A stretch of 64,000 nucleotides of DNA. It comes from Atherix ibis. Its lineage: Eukaryota; Arthropoda; Insecta; Diptera; Athericidae. Of this stretch, positions 1-10,495 are shown in pieces. The DNA is taken from assembly GCA_958298945.1 (NCBI GenBank), contig OY282605.1:39224811-39288810 (forward strand), in the 5' to 3' direction. Numbering within the stretch: position 1 is the first letter of the stretch; each line of letters starts with the position of its first letter. Both the position numbers and the translations under genes were made by a program. The notes beneath the pieces are model-generated. The model did not search any database and had not been told where the DNA came from. It worked only from the letters and a program-made list of their open reading frames with translations.

Positions 1-1250
1 ATTTTAAGTTTAATTGACTGTCGTTTTAATTTGAGGTTAAAGTATATGAGATTTGGATCACCACCAATACAGCGCCATATTTGAAAAAAAATAAAGCTTG
101 CATAGTCACATCTTGTTCCTATTTAAAGTTCAAAGTTACTGTCGTTTTAATTTTATGTTAAAAAGAAAAAAATAAGGTAAAGGTTGCCTACGTTCGAGTG
201 CCAATTTTAACAAAATAAAGATGTCACAGTCTGATCTTGCTGTTATTTTAAGTTTTAGGTGACTGTCGCTCTTATTTGTTGTTAAAATAAATGAATTCTG
301 GATAACCACCAATATGGTGCCATGTTTTAAAAAAATTAAAGATGTTACAGTCATACCTTGTTCCTATTTAACGGTCAAAGTGACTGTGGCTTTTATTTGA
401 GGTTAAACATAAAAAAAATACGGTCTACGTCGCCACCAATCTAGTACCATCTTAAAAATAACTAAATATGTCACAGTCGGACCTTATTTATATTTGCAGT
501 ACAAGGTGCCTGTTGCTTAAGACTAAAAATTAAGTTCAAGATCGCCAACGATTGAGTGCCATGTTTAAAAAAAAAAAAAGATGTCATAGTCAGAACTTGT
601 TTTTATTTGAAGTTCAAAGTGATTGTGGCTTAAATTTGATGTTAAAAAGAAAAAAATAAAGTAAAGGTTGACAACGTTCGAGTGCCATTTTTAACAAAAT
701 AAAGATGTCACAGTCTGATCTTGCTTTTATTTTAAGTTTAAAGTGACCGGCGGTTTTATTTGCGGTTAAACATAAAAAATACGATCTGGTTTCAACCAAT
801 CTAGTACCAATTAAAAAAATTAAGATTTCACAGGCAGATCTTGTTTATATTTAAAGTTTAAGGTGATTGTCGCTTTTATTTGATGTTAAAATAAATGAGG
901 TCTGGATCACCACCAACATGGCGCCATGTTTTTAATAAAAAAATTTAAGATGTTTCAATCATACCTTGTTTATATTTAAAAGTAACTGTCGCTTTAATTT
1001 TATGTTAAAAAGAAAAAAAAATAAAGTAAAGGTTGCCAACATTCAAGCGCCATGTTTAAAATAAATAAAGATGCCACAGTTAGACCGTATTTTTATTTAA
1101 AGTTCAAAGTGACTGTTGCTCTTATTTGAGGTTAAACAGAAAAAAAAATTATATCAAGATCACCAACAATCTGACGCCATGTTTAAAAAAAATAAAGATT
1201 TAAAGTTCAAAGTGACTGTCGCCTTAATTTGAGGTCAACTAATCTAAAAC
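1..1250. repeat. ~122-bp satellite array, about 10-11 degenerate copies
   Basis: The landmark 'gactgtcg.tttaattt' or a close variant recurs near 16, 137, 261, 382, 508, 622, 744, 868, 985, 1111 and 1212. Spacing is about 114-126 bp, with a shorter last unit. Each unit also carries a 'caccaa.at.gcgccatgtt' block and an A-rich run followed by 'aaagatgtcacagt'. Copies differ by many substitutions and small indels, so the array is old. Short open frames inside it are by-products of the repeat. The array runs off the left edge of the window. Confidence 0.85.
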
Positions 1251-1444
1251 TTTCTAGGTGTACATTAACATCGACCTAAATATAAATTTAAAAAAATAGC
1301 GTCTTTATAGCCGATCTTCGTTTACATTTAAATCTTAACTTTATGTAAACATAGCATAAATGAAGGAATTATTGTAATTGGAGTCTTGTGTTTATATAAT
1401 TTTAAAATGTAAGGTACCCCTAGGACGTGAGACAGGGACCATGA

Positions 1445-1830
1445 TATAGCGCCATGAGCATGAAGCTATTTGGCGAACTGTAAGTGTTATCGAATCGATC
1501 TTTAGTTAGTTGATTGGATAAGACAGAGGTGGTTAGATTTTGTAAAGAATGTTAGTGGGTTTTAGGTAATTAAAAAAAAATTGGAGGAGGTATTGAGGGA
1601 TCTAAAAGCTCTACAATAGAGGAAATCTCATTATGAATGGCTAAAAGGTTTTTGTTTGTTTGTACGTAATGTGGCTTAGAAACGTGCCAGAGGCCACTTT
1701 ATAGCGCCACGACCATGAGGTCATTTGGCGACTAAACGAGACCGGTGTGTAGTTAGTAGGGTTGTAGGGTTGAATCTTGTGAGTTGTGTTAGATTTTGTG
1801 GAGTAGGTGATTTGAGAATAGAGTTGTAGG
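1445..1830. repeat. Diverged tandem pair, period about 255 bp
   Basis: The block beginning 'tatagcgcca' followed by 'atttggcga' occurs at 1445 and again at 1700. In both cases it is followed by 'agttagt' and 'ttagattttgt'. The GCGCCA block resembles one in the satellite just upstream, so this may be a divergent extension of that array. Confidence 0.5.
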
Positions 1831-2400
1831 ATCCAGCAGCACCAGAAAAGGAGAAATCCTGCTTCTAAAAAAAAAAATTCTTGGTTAGGTGGCATTTCAA
1901 GAGGATGGTAAGTATTGTCAAGATTGAGGGCAGGATGGTTAGAAATTGCCAAAAATATACTATGTCCAATCTGGGATTCTGATGTCCAATCTGGGACATA
2001 CAACTGAGAAGTATGTCCAATCTGGTCGCAAATGGATTTGGGTGGCAAGGCGGTCGGTTAAAATAGTAACACTACGTTGGCTGAGGATATTAGTCCCAAT
2101 TTCAGTTACCGTTTTAATAGACCACAGCTCCCCGTAATGTTGGGTTGTCCTATAAGTAAAGATTCCATTGAACAGTCTCCTTAAACCTGTCAAGAGCAGC
2201 AGACATTTCGAACTGGATGTGGGAGGGAAGTTTGAAAATCGGGGGAGAACATGGACAAATTTATTTCTAGGTAAGGTATTAGTAAGGATAGGGACGATGA
2301 GTTCGTTTTCGAGCTGGGAGAGATAATAATATTTTTGATTGAAGTCATGAGGGTGTAATTGGGGAGACATAGATTTTTATAAATTAGCCTAAGGCGAGCT
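1830..2400. other. Unrecognised region with open minus-strand frames
   Basis: Two overlapping open frames of about 135 codons lie on the minus strand (1641-2048 and 1960-2370). Neither shows a motif or composition I recognise, and they overlap in different frames. The element 'gtccaatctgg' occurs three times between 1963 and 2026. It may be decayed transposon DNA, but I cannot assign a family. Confidence 0.3.
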
Positions 2401-2478
2401 TTACGACTAGCTTCGATTAGTATGGATTAATAGCGGTTTACCGCTGCCTCGATTTGATTTTTCCTACTATTGGCACAC

Positions 2479-3440
2479 TGATACATATAAGCTTAAATTT
2501 GGTCAAAGATGGCGTGAGTGAGCGTATTAAGCTACCATGGGCACGCCATACTTTTTTGCATGAATTCGACATTTGTCAACATTAATCAGTACACATTGTC
2601 AGCAATTTCGTACAACAACATACATTTTTCCTTTAAATGAAAAGATAGGAAAATGGGCGCGTACCATGGGGAAGATTGTAAAGATAGGAAAATGGGTGCC
2701 GTGTGAATTGAACGTTAGGCAGATGGAGCGACGCCAAAATACATGCGAAATCTTCCTCGCCAGACAAAAAAGAAAGTCGTTCCTGCACCGGATTGTGACA
2801 GGCGATGAAAAGTGGATATATTTCGAGAATCCTAAACGCAAGAAATCGTGGGTTGATCCCGGCCAACCATCAACATCTTCCCCAAGACCAAATTGCTTCG
2901 GACGGAAGAGGATCATGTGCGTTTGGTGGGATCAGCAGGGTATCGTCTACTATAAGATGTTGAAACCTGGTGAAATTGTCAATGCCCACCGCTACCACCA
3001 ACAACTGATCAAATTGCACCGTGCTCTGCGTGAAAAATGGACGGATTATCAACAAAGGCATGACAAGCTGATTTTCCTCCATGGCAACGCACCATCGCAT
3101 ACGTCAAATATGACAGGGAGGTGAGAGGTGCTACCGCACCTGGGGTGCTACCGCACCTGGGGTGCTACCCCACCCCGTTTGTTCACCAGACCTGGCCCCT
3201 TCCAACTACCACCTGTTTTCGTCGATGGGCCACGCGCTCGCTGAGCAGCACTTTGATTCTTACGAAGACGTCCGAAAATGGCTTGATGAGTGGTTTGCCA
3301 CGAAAGAGAAGGAATTTTTTTGGCGTGGTATCCACAAATTGCCCGAGAAATGGGAAAAAAAGTTTTTGCTTTCAACAGGTTTTTCTTTTTCATAGAAAAA
3401 AACACAGGTTTTTTTCACGGATTTAAGCTTATACACCTGG
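2479..3440 (+). mobile_element. Mos1-like (mauritiana subfamily) mariner, internally deleted and inactive
   Basis: The plus strand encodes broken mariner transposase from about 2640 to 3375. Recognisable blocks are FLHRIVTGDEKW (first catalytic Asp kept), VDPGQP, CVWWDQ, LKPGE, and after a frame change MGHALAEQ and WFATKEKEFFWRGIHKLPE. This order and wording match the Mos1 group. The second catalytic site reads LHGNAPSH (Asp to Gly) and the third reads LAPSNYHLF (Asp to Asn), so the enzyme is dead. Most of the N-terminal DNA-binding domain is missing; the copy is about 960 bp against about 1.29 kb for Mos1. Terminal repeats share an exact 13-bp core at 2486-2498 and 3421-3433, and a TA follows the right end. 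A GC-rich 17-bp unit is repeated at about 3125-3175, where the frame breaks. Confidence 0.85.
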
Positions 3441-3617
3441 TAGTGAGGAAATAAAAGGTGCGTCCACCAAAGGTGTTAGTTACTCTAATTGCCTCACTTT
3501 GTTTTACCTTACATTTGTTGCTGACTAAAATTTTAACCATTCAGAGAATATAGTTAATTTTGTCAACAGCATTATTAATTTGAAGATTCGATTTTATTCA
3601 TTAACTTAATGGGTTAG

Positions 3618-3701
3618 GAATTTCTATAAACATCGGGCAACGGAGACTTTCCACCACCAGTTTGTTCGGCCCTCGATCGTTGCCCAAAATTCCCACATGA
3701 C
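3618..3701 (+). CDS. Penultimate exon of an unidentified gene
   Basis: The exon is inferred from an AG acceptor before 3618, an open frame containing YKHRATETFHHQFVRP, and a GT donor at 3702. The last two bases (AC) join with the first base of the exon at 4042 to make an intact Thr codon, and the frame then stays open. That phase match between two separately open, non-AT-rich stretches is the main support. I do not recognise the protein. Upstream exons are not visible; the Mos1-like element sits directly 5' of this exon, presumably in an intron. The donor (GTAGAA) is not strong. Confidence 0.45.
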
Positions 3702-4041
3702 GTAGAATTTAGCATAGTTCAATTCCTCAGATTAAAAGCAATTTTTTTTATTGAATATTATTTCCATTATATTTGATATTTAAAATTTCAGAAAACTATC
3801 CAAATTTTTATTATGATTTTTCGTTGTTATTGTAAAAAAATCAAATGATAAATGACTTATCGTTCAATGACTTCATTTTCTTTTCGTCCAATTCGACAGA
3901 CTATCGAATTATAAAAGTATTTCAATTATTATTGCGTATAAAATTATTTCGAAACTAAAGAAAAACATCATAATTAACTTCAATTATAAGGAAATAAAAA
4001 TTTGATAATTCTTTCTTTGATTCTTACGCTGTTATTTTTAG

Positions 4042-4338
4042 AGATGTTCTAGCTGATTGTAATAAAATTGAAATTCCGTTCGTAACTAATTGCGAATTAG
4101 AAAAAGTATATTGCAAACGATGCAAAACAAAAAAAATTCAAATCAAAAATGAAAATTGTTTGCCTGCCCGATTGGACTTAACAGAATTTCATAGTCTGAT
4201 ATCGCCAGTCCAGTAATTACGGAATGGGCCGCGCCAAAAATTCACATCAAAACCAATTTATGGTTGGACGAAAAAGCTCTTCTTCGCTGGTCTCAATTAA
4301 GCGGGAAATTGGTTTTCTATCCAAATTGTGGGTGTTAA
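4042..4338 (+). CDS. Last exon of an unidentified gene, frameshifted by a 5-bp duplication
   Basis: After a pyrimidine-rich stretch ending TTTTTAG, the frame stays open from 4043 with EKVYCKRCKTKK and CLPARLDLTEFHSL, then hits TAA at 4214. The adjacent frame from about 4195 reads on through ITEWAAPKIHIKTN and ends GKLVFYPNCGC, stop at 4336-4338. The break falls on a direct repeat CCAGTCCAGT at 4205-4214. Counting only one of the two 5-bp units would put both halves in the same frame. The protein is Cys-containing (CKRC, NCGC end), with no family I can name. A double AATAAA signal at about 4438 fits a gene 3' end. It may be a new pseudogene, an allele or a sequence error. Confidence 0.5.
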
Positions 4339-4437
4339 GCTTTGAGTTTTGTTTCTTATTATGATTTTTGGATTTTTCATCATTTCTAGCTTTTGTATAT
4401 GTTCTATAGTATCAGCTGGTGTTTAAACTTGAAAGTG

Positions 4438-4449
4438 AATAAATAATAA
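4438..4449 (+). terminator. Candidate polyadenylation signal of the gene ending at 4338
   Basis: Overlapping AATAAATAATAAA lies about 100 bp after the stop codon at 4336-4338. In DNA this AT-rich such signals are common by chance, so only its position supports it. Confidence 0.35.
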
Positions 4450-4804
4450 AAGAAATTCAGTTTAGGTTTTTAGGAATTCTTTTTCGTTTCGGAATTCCCT
4501 GAAACGATGTCGGCTTGATAATTATTTAACTAGTTGTCTTGTGTAAACTTTACTCTAATCGTCATATACGTATATTTCGGCATAGTTATAATATTTTCTT
4601 AAATAAATATCGGTTTACTATTCGAAAATCAAATATCTTAATTAAAAATATTTACTTTGAATTTTTTACAATATATCTGGTAAATATTATCTTTTATACA
4701 TTGTGTGTAGTTTTGTTATAGATTTTAATTGAATAGTATGTTATGTCTTAGTGCTTTTCAGATAATTTGTATTTGGATAAAAAAGAACAAAAATAGTGAG
4801 ATTT

Positions 4805-5595
4805 GTCTAATTAAAAAAAATGTTTATATACGATTGGTTAGGTTGTTATGCTAACGAATTTGGTATGAATTTTTCAATGATAATTTTCCATAGTTATGAC
4901 AGTTTTCATAACGTTAAGCTTAAAATATTTTCAATTCAAAACACAGTTATCACTATGCAAAAATATATAGGATGACAATTTGTAAATTTCAAAGATCATA
5001 CTATGAAAGCAGTCTGATAAGTCAGTGATAAATGAAATAAAGTATTAGTAAGACTATATCGAAAAATAAATAAATTCAACAAGAATTTATTTATTTTTCG
5101 ATATAGTCTTACTAATAGCCTTCTCATACTCAAAATTTCATGTAAGATATTCTATACATTTTGTTTTGAGATATTTACCATGTCAGCTATCTCACACACT
5201 TTCAATCGATGGGTCTTTTAAAATAATATCATAGATTTTATTATTTCATTTCTTCGGTAGGGACCTAAATTGAACGTTTTGGCTACTCAGTATCAATTGT
5301 GCTGGATTGATATAAATAAAAATAACAACATTTTTTTTCTAATTAATAAAAATGTTTATATACGAGTGTGTAAAATATTGTGCAAAATTTATATTATTTC
5401 GTTTAGTTAAATTTGGTATGAATTTTTCAATGATAATTTTAGCATACATATGACAGTTTTTGTAATATTAAAGTTAAAAAAATTTCAATTTAAAACATAG
5501 TCATAAGTATTCAAAAATATATAGAATGACAATTTGTAAATTTCAAAGACCATACTACAAGAGCAGTCTGATAATTCAGTGATAAATGAAATAAA
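4805..5595. repeat. Diverged direct duplication, ~240-260 bp units
   Basis: The stretch at about 4810-5041 and that at about 5341-5595 run in parallel. Both contain 'aaaatgtttatatacga', 'ttggtatgaatttttcaatgataatttt', 'atgacaatttgtaaatttcaaaga' and 'gcagtctgataa.tcagtg' in the same order, with indels. The second unit is followed by 'gatttatttttcgata', related to one arm of the hairpin that follows the first unit. So the duplicated segment originally extended into the hairpin. Confidence 0.7.
5043..5117. repeat. Perfect 35-bp hairpin with 5-nt loop
   Basis: Bases 5043-5077 are the exact reverse complement of 5083-5117, separated by AACAA. No terminal-repeat or coding feature of a transposon is visible around it. 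The total length of 75 bp could fold as a stem-loop if transcribed. Confidence 0.9.
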
Positions 5596-5633
5596 AAAAT
5601 AATTTATTCAACAAAAAATTGATTTATTTTTCG

Positions 5634-6191
5634 ATAGGATCCACGGATTCAGTAGTTTTATGTGCTCGTATGACTACATAAAAATTCCGTTAACCATACC
5701 TGAATCATTCTATACAATTGGTAAGGAGTCTCCATATAACTTTTCCAACTTGGGTTTGGTTTCAGATATTGTTTTTTTTTTTTGGTATTTTATTTGTAAA
5801 ATAAAATTCGTATTTTATTAATATATGAAATTCACTTTTTTTCTACATTGATAAAATAACATAAACTTTGTCTGTCTATAAATTGCTCGCAAAATTAAAC
5901 TAATAAACAGATGTTTATAATTATTTTGAATAGTATCTTTTTAAAATAGCTAAATAACTAAAAAAAATATTGTTTTTGTAACATCAGCTATATTTCTTCT
6001 ATTTATCATTGACTTATCATACTGCCCTCATAAGTCTAAAAAACTGACTATACGATATGTGGGAGAAAAGTAATAAAACTGGTATTACTGAGAGCGATCT
6101 GGCAAAACTGCTAACTCTCCCTCCACGTATGTTAGTCCTTTTTAAACGTGCAGTATAAGCTTCTATCTCGTCCGGTACCCGTGGATCCTAT
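5634..6191. mobile_element. Possible non-autonomous element bounded by 13-bp inverted repeats
   Basis: ATAGGATCCACGG at 5634-5646 is repeated in inverted form at 6179-6191, enclosing 558 bp. Such a GC-balanced match is unlikely by chance in this AT-rich region. No target-site duplication is evident and no transposase is recognisable inside. An alternative is one local inverted duplication of a short segment. Confidence 0.35.
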
Positions 6192-6239
6192 AGACCGCCA
6201 TAAGTCAAATTGCGTTTTTAAAGTACGTTATGAAATATG

Positions 6240-6720
6240 TAGTCGAATCAACGATGATTTGAAGTATCAAGAGCACAAGTTTTTGCTAACAAAATGAATT
6301 TTTGAGGGGCCGAAAAGCAGTTCCCCATAAACATTTTGAATGAATAAAAGCACTTGTAGGGTCAGATCCTCGATTAATATTGAAGTTTCAAAAACGCAGA
6401 AAAAGAATTATTCGCTTTAGCTCAGATATTGTAGGCACTTGGATGCTCCATTATGAAAATCCCCTTTGTAACGGGGATATTTTTATCAAAAAGAATTTAT
6501 TGGAAAAATATATTTTTGTGGTTTCTCAGTCCCCCTATTCACCGGGTGTGATCTTTTGTATAGCACAAATACCAAAAACCATAAAAGGAACTCAAATTTG
6601 TACTGTCGATAACAAACTAAAGGAGCCTTTGCCGATATATGTACAGGTGCCCAAGTCTCATAACTTTTTTTTCACACCTCATACATACAAAGCTCTTCGG
6701 AAATTGTATTTGATAAACTT
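6240..6720 (+). pseudogene. Degenerate mariner-type transposase fragment
   Basis: An open frame at 6380-6787 holds the wording of a mariner catalytic core. WMLHYENPLC corresponds to the 'HHDNAP.H' block, and VVSQSPYSPGV to 'PQPPYSPDL', followed by KTIKGTQ ('LKGRRF'-like). Second-site Asp reads Glu and the third-site Asp is lost, so it cannot be active. Upstream bases 6300-6380 look like more decayed transposase. No terminal repeats were found, so the element limits are unknown. Confidence 0.55.
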
Positions 6721-6789
6721 ACTATCAGTCATTGTTACTATAATTTGGCCAAAAAAAATCAAAATCTACAAAAATCAAAATAAATAATA

Positions 6790-8338
6790 GTAAAGCGTTG
6801 CTTTTATCTATTTGTATGGATTCGATGGCAACACTATATAGCCTCGTACAAAGTAGGTACTTGATTTTTTCAATTCCCCAGCTCTGGTTTCTTCTGCGGT
6901 TTTCCAACTCGACTAAATATATTCATATTAGTGGCAATTTGTACTCGAACGAGTGTGTACGTTTAATGGTGTCATATTGTAATTTCTCAAAAATTATTAA
7001 ATACAAAAGAAAATTTACTAAAAAAAAAATAATTTTTTTATATTATAAATTTTGTTTAATTTTTTTTTTACTCAAGTTTTATTAAGATGAGAATATTTTT
7101 GTTAAAAAATTATCAAAGAAAAAAATATATTAACAAAAAATTTTATGTTGAAATTGTTTAAAGAATTTCTCAATTAAAAATGTGTTTGGTTTTGTTAAAA
7201 AAATTACAAAATAATAAAAATGTTGGAATAAATAGTTAGAAATATTATTAACTAAAAATAAAAATTTATTTATTCTGTTCGGCGATAGTGTTTTAATTGA
7301 AAAACTTAATTTTGGGATTTTGTAATACTCGTGAAATGGTGAAGCACATTAACAGAAATGATAAAATTTCCTATAAAAAAATATTCGAAATATTTTTTAT
7401 ACGTTTTATATTATATAATAAATAGTTAAAAAATTGTGAATTTGGTGAAATTTATTAAATATTTTTTGTGATAACTCAGAATTTGTGAATGAAAACAAAA
7501 AAAAAACAATGATGAACTGAAAATAGTGAGTACTTCACTCGTACATGTGTTATTGTAGAATTTGTTTTGTATACAATAGTAAATACAACGACTTGCCATT
7601 AGTAATAATGTCTTACTAGATTTATTGCAATTGAAGTTCTGTGATTTATTACACTAAAATTTAGATGAGATTTATTCGTATCTAATGCAAAACATAAAAT
7701 CAAATCTCATCTAGACTATGTACATTAGTTAGGCTAATACAAATTATTGTTAAGTTTATATTTTTCGAAAAATTCTTTACCATTGATTTCTAATCCTAAT
7801 AAAATACAATTTTTGAAATATTTAAAAAATAAAAATAGTTTTATTTTTATATAAATAAGAAAATTCAAAAGAAAAAAAAGAAAAACACAAAAATAATCAA
7901 GTTTAAAAAAAAAAATTCGTTTAGTTGAAAATGTCGCCAACTTTCCTTTTATTTTTTTAAAAAAATATTTGATTTTATTTTAAAGAAAGTGAAAACATTT
8001 TCAAGCATATCTGAAAATTTGAAAAAAATAGAAATACAAATTTAAAAATAGTGCCTGGCTTAACAATAAATACTCGTAGTACGGAAGTTGATTAATTACA
8101 AAACCATTTAAAGTGCGTACTTGAAGAGATTATCAGTAATAAGATAATTGATTATTATTTTAATCATGGTTGTACTTTGATTTGTAGTGTTTTGTATAAG
8201 TGGAATTATCAACAAAAAAATTCTAATTTTTCAACATAGGTAAAATAGAAACAATTTTCACTTTTAAAGGATTATAAATATGCCACTAGGACATTCTAAT
8301 TCAAAATTGGTAATAGGCATAAGAAAATTTATATTTTG
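6790..8338. other. AT-rich intergenic DNA, nothing assigned
   Basis: Mostly A and T homopolymer-rich sequence. Open frames here (for example 6798-7085 and 7734-7940) are dominated by Phe, Lys, Ile and Leu and show no motif. A short 12-bp inverted repeat flanks about 7663-7716. No host exon was recognised. Confidence 0.5.
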
Positions 8339-8446
8339 CTAATTCAAATTAATGTACTAAAAATTTTATTTTAATATGAAACGTTATTATAATTTACTAA
8401 TTCAAATTAATGTACTAAAAATTTTATTTTAATATGAAACGTTATC
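8339..8446. repeat. Two-copy tandem repeat, period 58 bp
   Basis: The 49-bp core starting 'ctaattcaaattaatgtact' at 8339 is repeated without change at 8397. The two copies are separated by a short AT spacer. The identity implies a recent slip or duplication. Confidence 0.85.
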
Positions 8447-8666
8447 TAATCATTATTATAAGAAAAAAATTTCTATCTTTACGCACAAATTTTTTTTGGT
8501 ACTTATGTTTACAATAAGCCATTGAAAATATTTTTATTTTATATTAATAATAGTTCACCTATATTCAAATTAAAAAAATTTTATGATCAAAAGTTGATAA
8601 ATCAAAATTAAATGGATTAAATTCATGGATAAAATGATAAGTTATAAGATAATTAATTAATAAAGA

Positions 8667-9623
8667 ATTATCCAATTTATAGTTTGGAAAATAAAATTTA
8701 ATAAAGTATATTTGACATTTAAATTTTGATAAATATTTTACTTAATTATATTTACTTTATTTTGCCATTTTACAAAAAATTTAAATTATTTAAAAACCTA
8801 TCAAAATTTTTTTTGCAGCACTCCATCTTTTTAACGTACTTATTTATTGAGTTTTTAGAATTTTTTGAGCTGTAATTCAGCCATTACAAAAGTGAGAGTT
8901 TTTTATGACATGGATTTTAAACAATTAATATTTTATATATCAATATCTTTAAGTTAAGATAAAAAACTTGGTTATTGGACGACAATTGCAATCAGCATTG
9001 ACATTAATGGTCTCTTATTCTTCGTTTTCAAAAGAAATACAGGTTAATAACGACTTTAGATTAAAATGCACACCAGATAGTCATTTTTCGTAGATACAAT
9101 GGCTTTTCTATAGTCAGTTGCAGATTTTCAAATCTTTATATATAGCAATTTTACTAATTATCTTAATTACCAAGTGAGAAATGATCGGGACCGCTCAAAA
9201 AAAATTTATTCTATAAACTAGCATTCAAAGCCTTTAGTTACAGAACCCAATTTTCGCGTTGTTTATGCATTTTATAAATACTTAGTAAATTGAAAATATA
9301 ATAAAATGGTAAATTTTTAGCTAAATTAAAATGACTATAAGGGAAAAAATTAAAAATATTCATGTAAAATATCAAGGAACTTTCGGCGAGCGAGAAATGA
9401 TCGTTATCGCTGAGGAAAATTTGTTCGATAAACCAGTATCCAAAGTCTGTTGTTTAAGCATACAATTAGTGTATCTTTTGCATATTAAAAAATTTACAAC
9501 TATTTAAAAAATCTATAGTATAAATTGCCATACTTTTCAAATATATTTAATATTATATTAAATATTACATATGCAGGAAAATTTTCTAAAAACTGGCTAT
9601 ACTTTCCAAACCGCACAATGAAT
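8667..9623 (-). mobile_element. IS630-type remnant with ATTATCC terminal repeats
   Basis: The left end ATTATCCAATTTATAGTTTGG (8667) pairs imperfectly with the right end CCAAACCGCACAATGAATAAT (9623). The same termini recur at four other places in this window (14774-15158, 17212-18093, 29068-30054, 49645-50510). On the minus strand the interior carries decayed transposase in the SDEAHF-type region (near 9395). Reading frames are destroyed. A later tandem duplication copied its right half; see 9310-10495. Confidence 0.6.
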
Positions 9624-10495
9624 AATTTGGTATTTTATTCCACACATAAAAAAAAAATAGTTATCAATAATTTATTTTCTTATTATATATAATAAAAGCA
9701 CGTGTTTCTTTAAAAACTATCAAGAAAAATTTAAATTAAAATAACCGATATTATTTATAATCAAATCATTAAAAAAATTTTTAAGTTTGGTTTTTACCAG
9801 TTAATAGATTTTAAATGTTTTTAATTAATTCAAACTAATAACTCATTTTAAAAATAATTTTTCATTTAAATAGTCTAACTAAAAGTGAATCTAAATACAT
9901 TAAAAAGCAAATTTTTATGTAAATTAAAATGACAATAAAGGAAAATATTAAAAATTTTCTTGTAAAATATCAAGGAACTTTCGGCGAGCGAGAAATGATC
10001 GGTCTCGCTGAGGAAAATTTGTTCGATAAGCTAGTATCCAAAGTCTGTTGTTTAAGCACACAATTAGTGTATCTTTTGCATATTAAAAAATTTACAACTA
10101 TTTAACCAATCTATAGTATAAATTGCCATACTTTTAAAATATATCTAATATTATATTGAATAATAGATATGCAGAAAAATTTTCTAAAAACTGGCTATAC
10201 TTTCCAAACCGCACAATGAATAATTTGGTATTTTATTCCACACATAAAAAAAATATTTATCAATAATTTATTTTCTTATTATATAAAAGCACGTGTTTGT
10301 TTAAAAACTATCAAGAAAAATTTAAATTAAAATAACCGTTATTTGTTTTAAATTTTTTATAATTTTTTTAAAGTTTGGTTTTTACCAGTTAACAAATTTT
10401 AAATGTTTTTAATTAATTCAAACTAATAACTCATTTTTAAAATAATTTTTCATTTAAATAGTCTAACTAAAAGTAAATCTAAATACATTAAAAAG
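9310..10495. repeat. ~598-bp tandem duplication
   Basis: The landmark 'caaggaactttcggcgagcgagaaatgatcg' occurs at 9373 and 9971. Flanking sequence stays parallel over the whole 598-bp unit, with scattered substitutions and short indels. The unit contains the right part of the IS630-type element plus about 280 bp of its downstream flank ('ttggtattttattccacac' onwards). The duplication therefore happened after that insertion. Confidence 0.85.

Noticed and set aside
136..799. Two related open frames on the minus strand (136-354, 614-799)
   Set aside because: They are the same stretch of the ~122-bp satellite read twice, so they are repeat by-products and not genes.
1960..2370. 136-codon minus-strand gene
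   Set aside because: Overlaps another frame of similar length, contains short tandem repeats, and shows no start context, splice site or motif.
5043..5117. microRNA gene
   Set aside because: The stem is perfect over its whole length, unlike typical animal precursors, and there is no expression or conservation evidence.
5634..6060. Open stretch reading GFSSFMCSYDYIKIPLTIPE as a host exon
   Set aside because: No acceptor, donor or homology; one open run of about 50 codons inside a possible element is not enough.
7734..7940. 68-codon minus-strand frame
   Set aside because: Low-complexity AT-rich sequence; composition explains the open frame.
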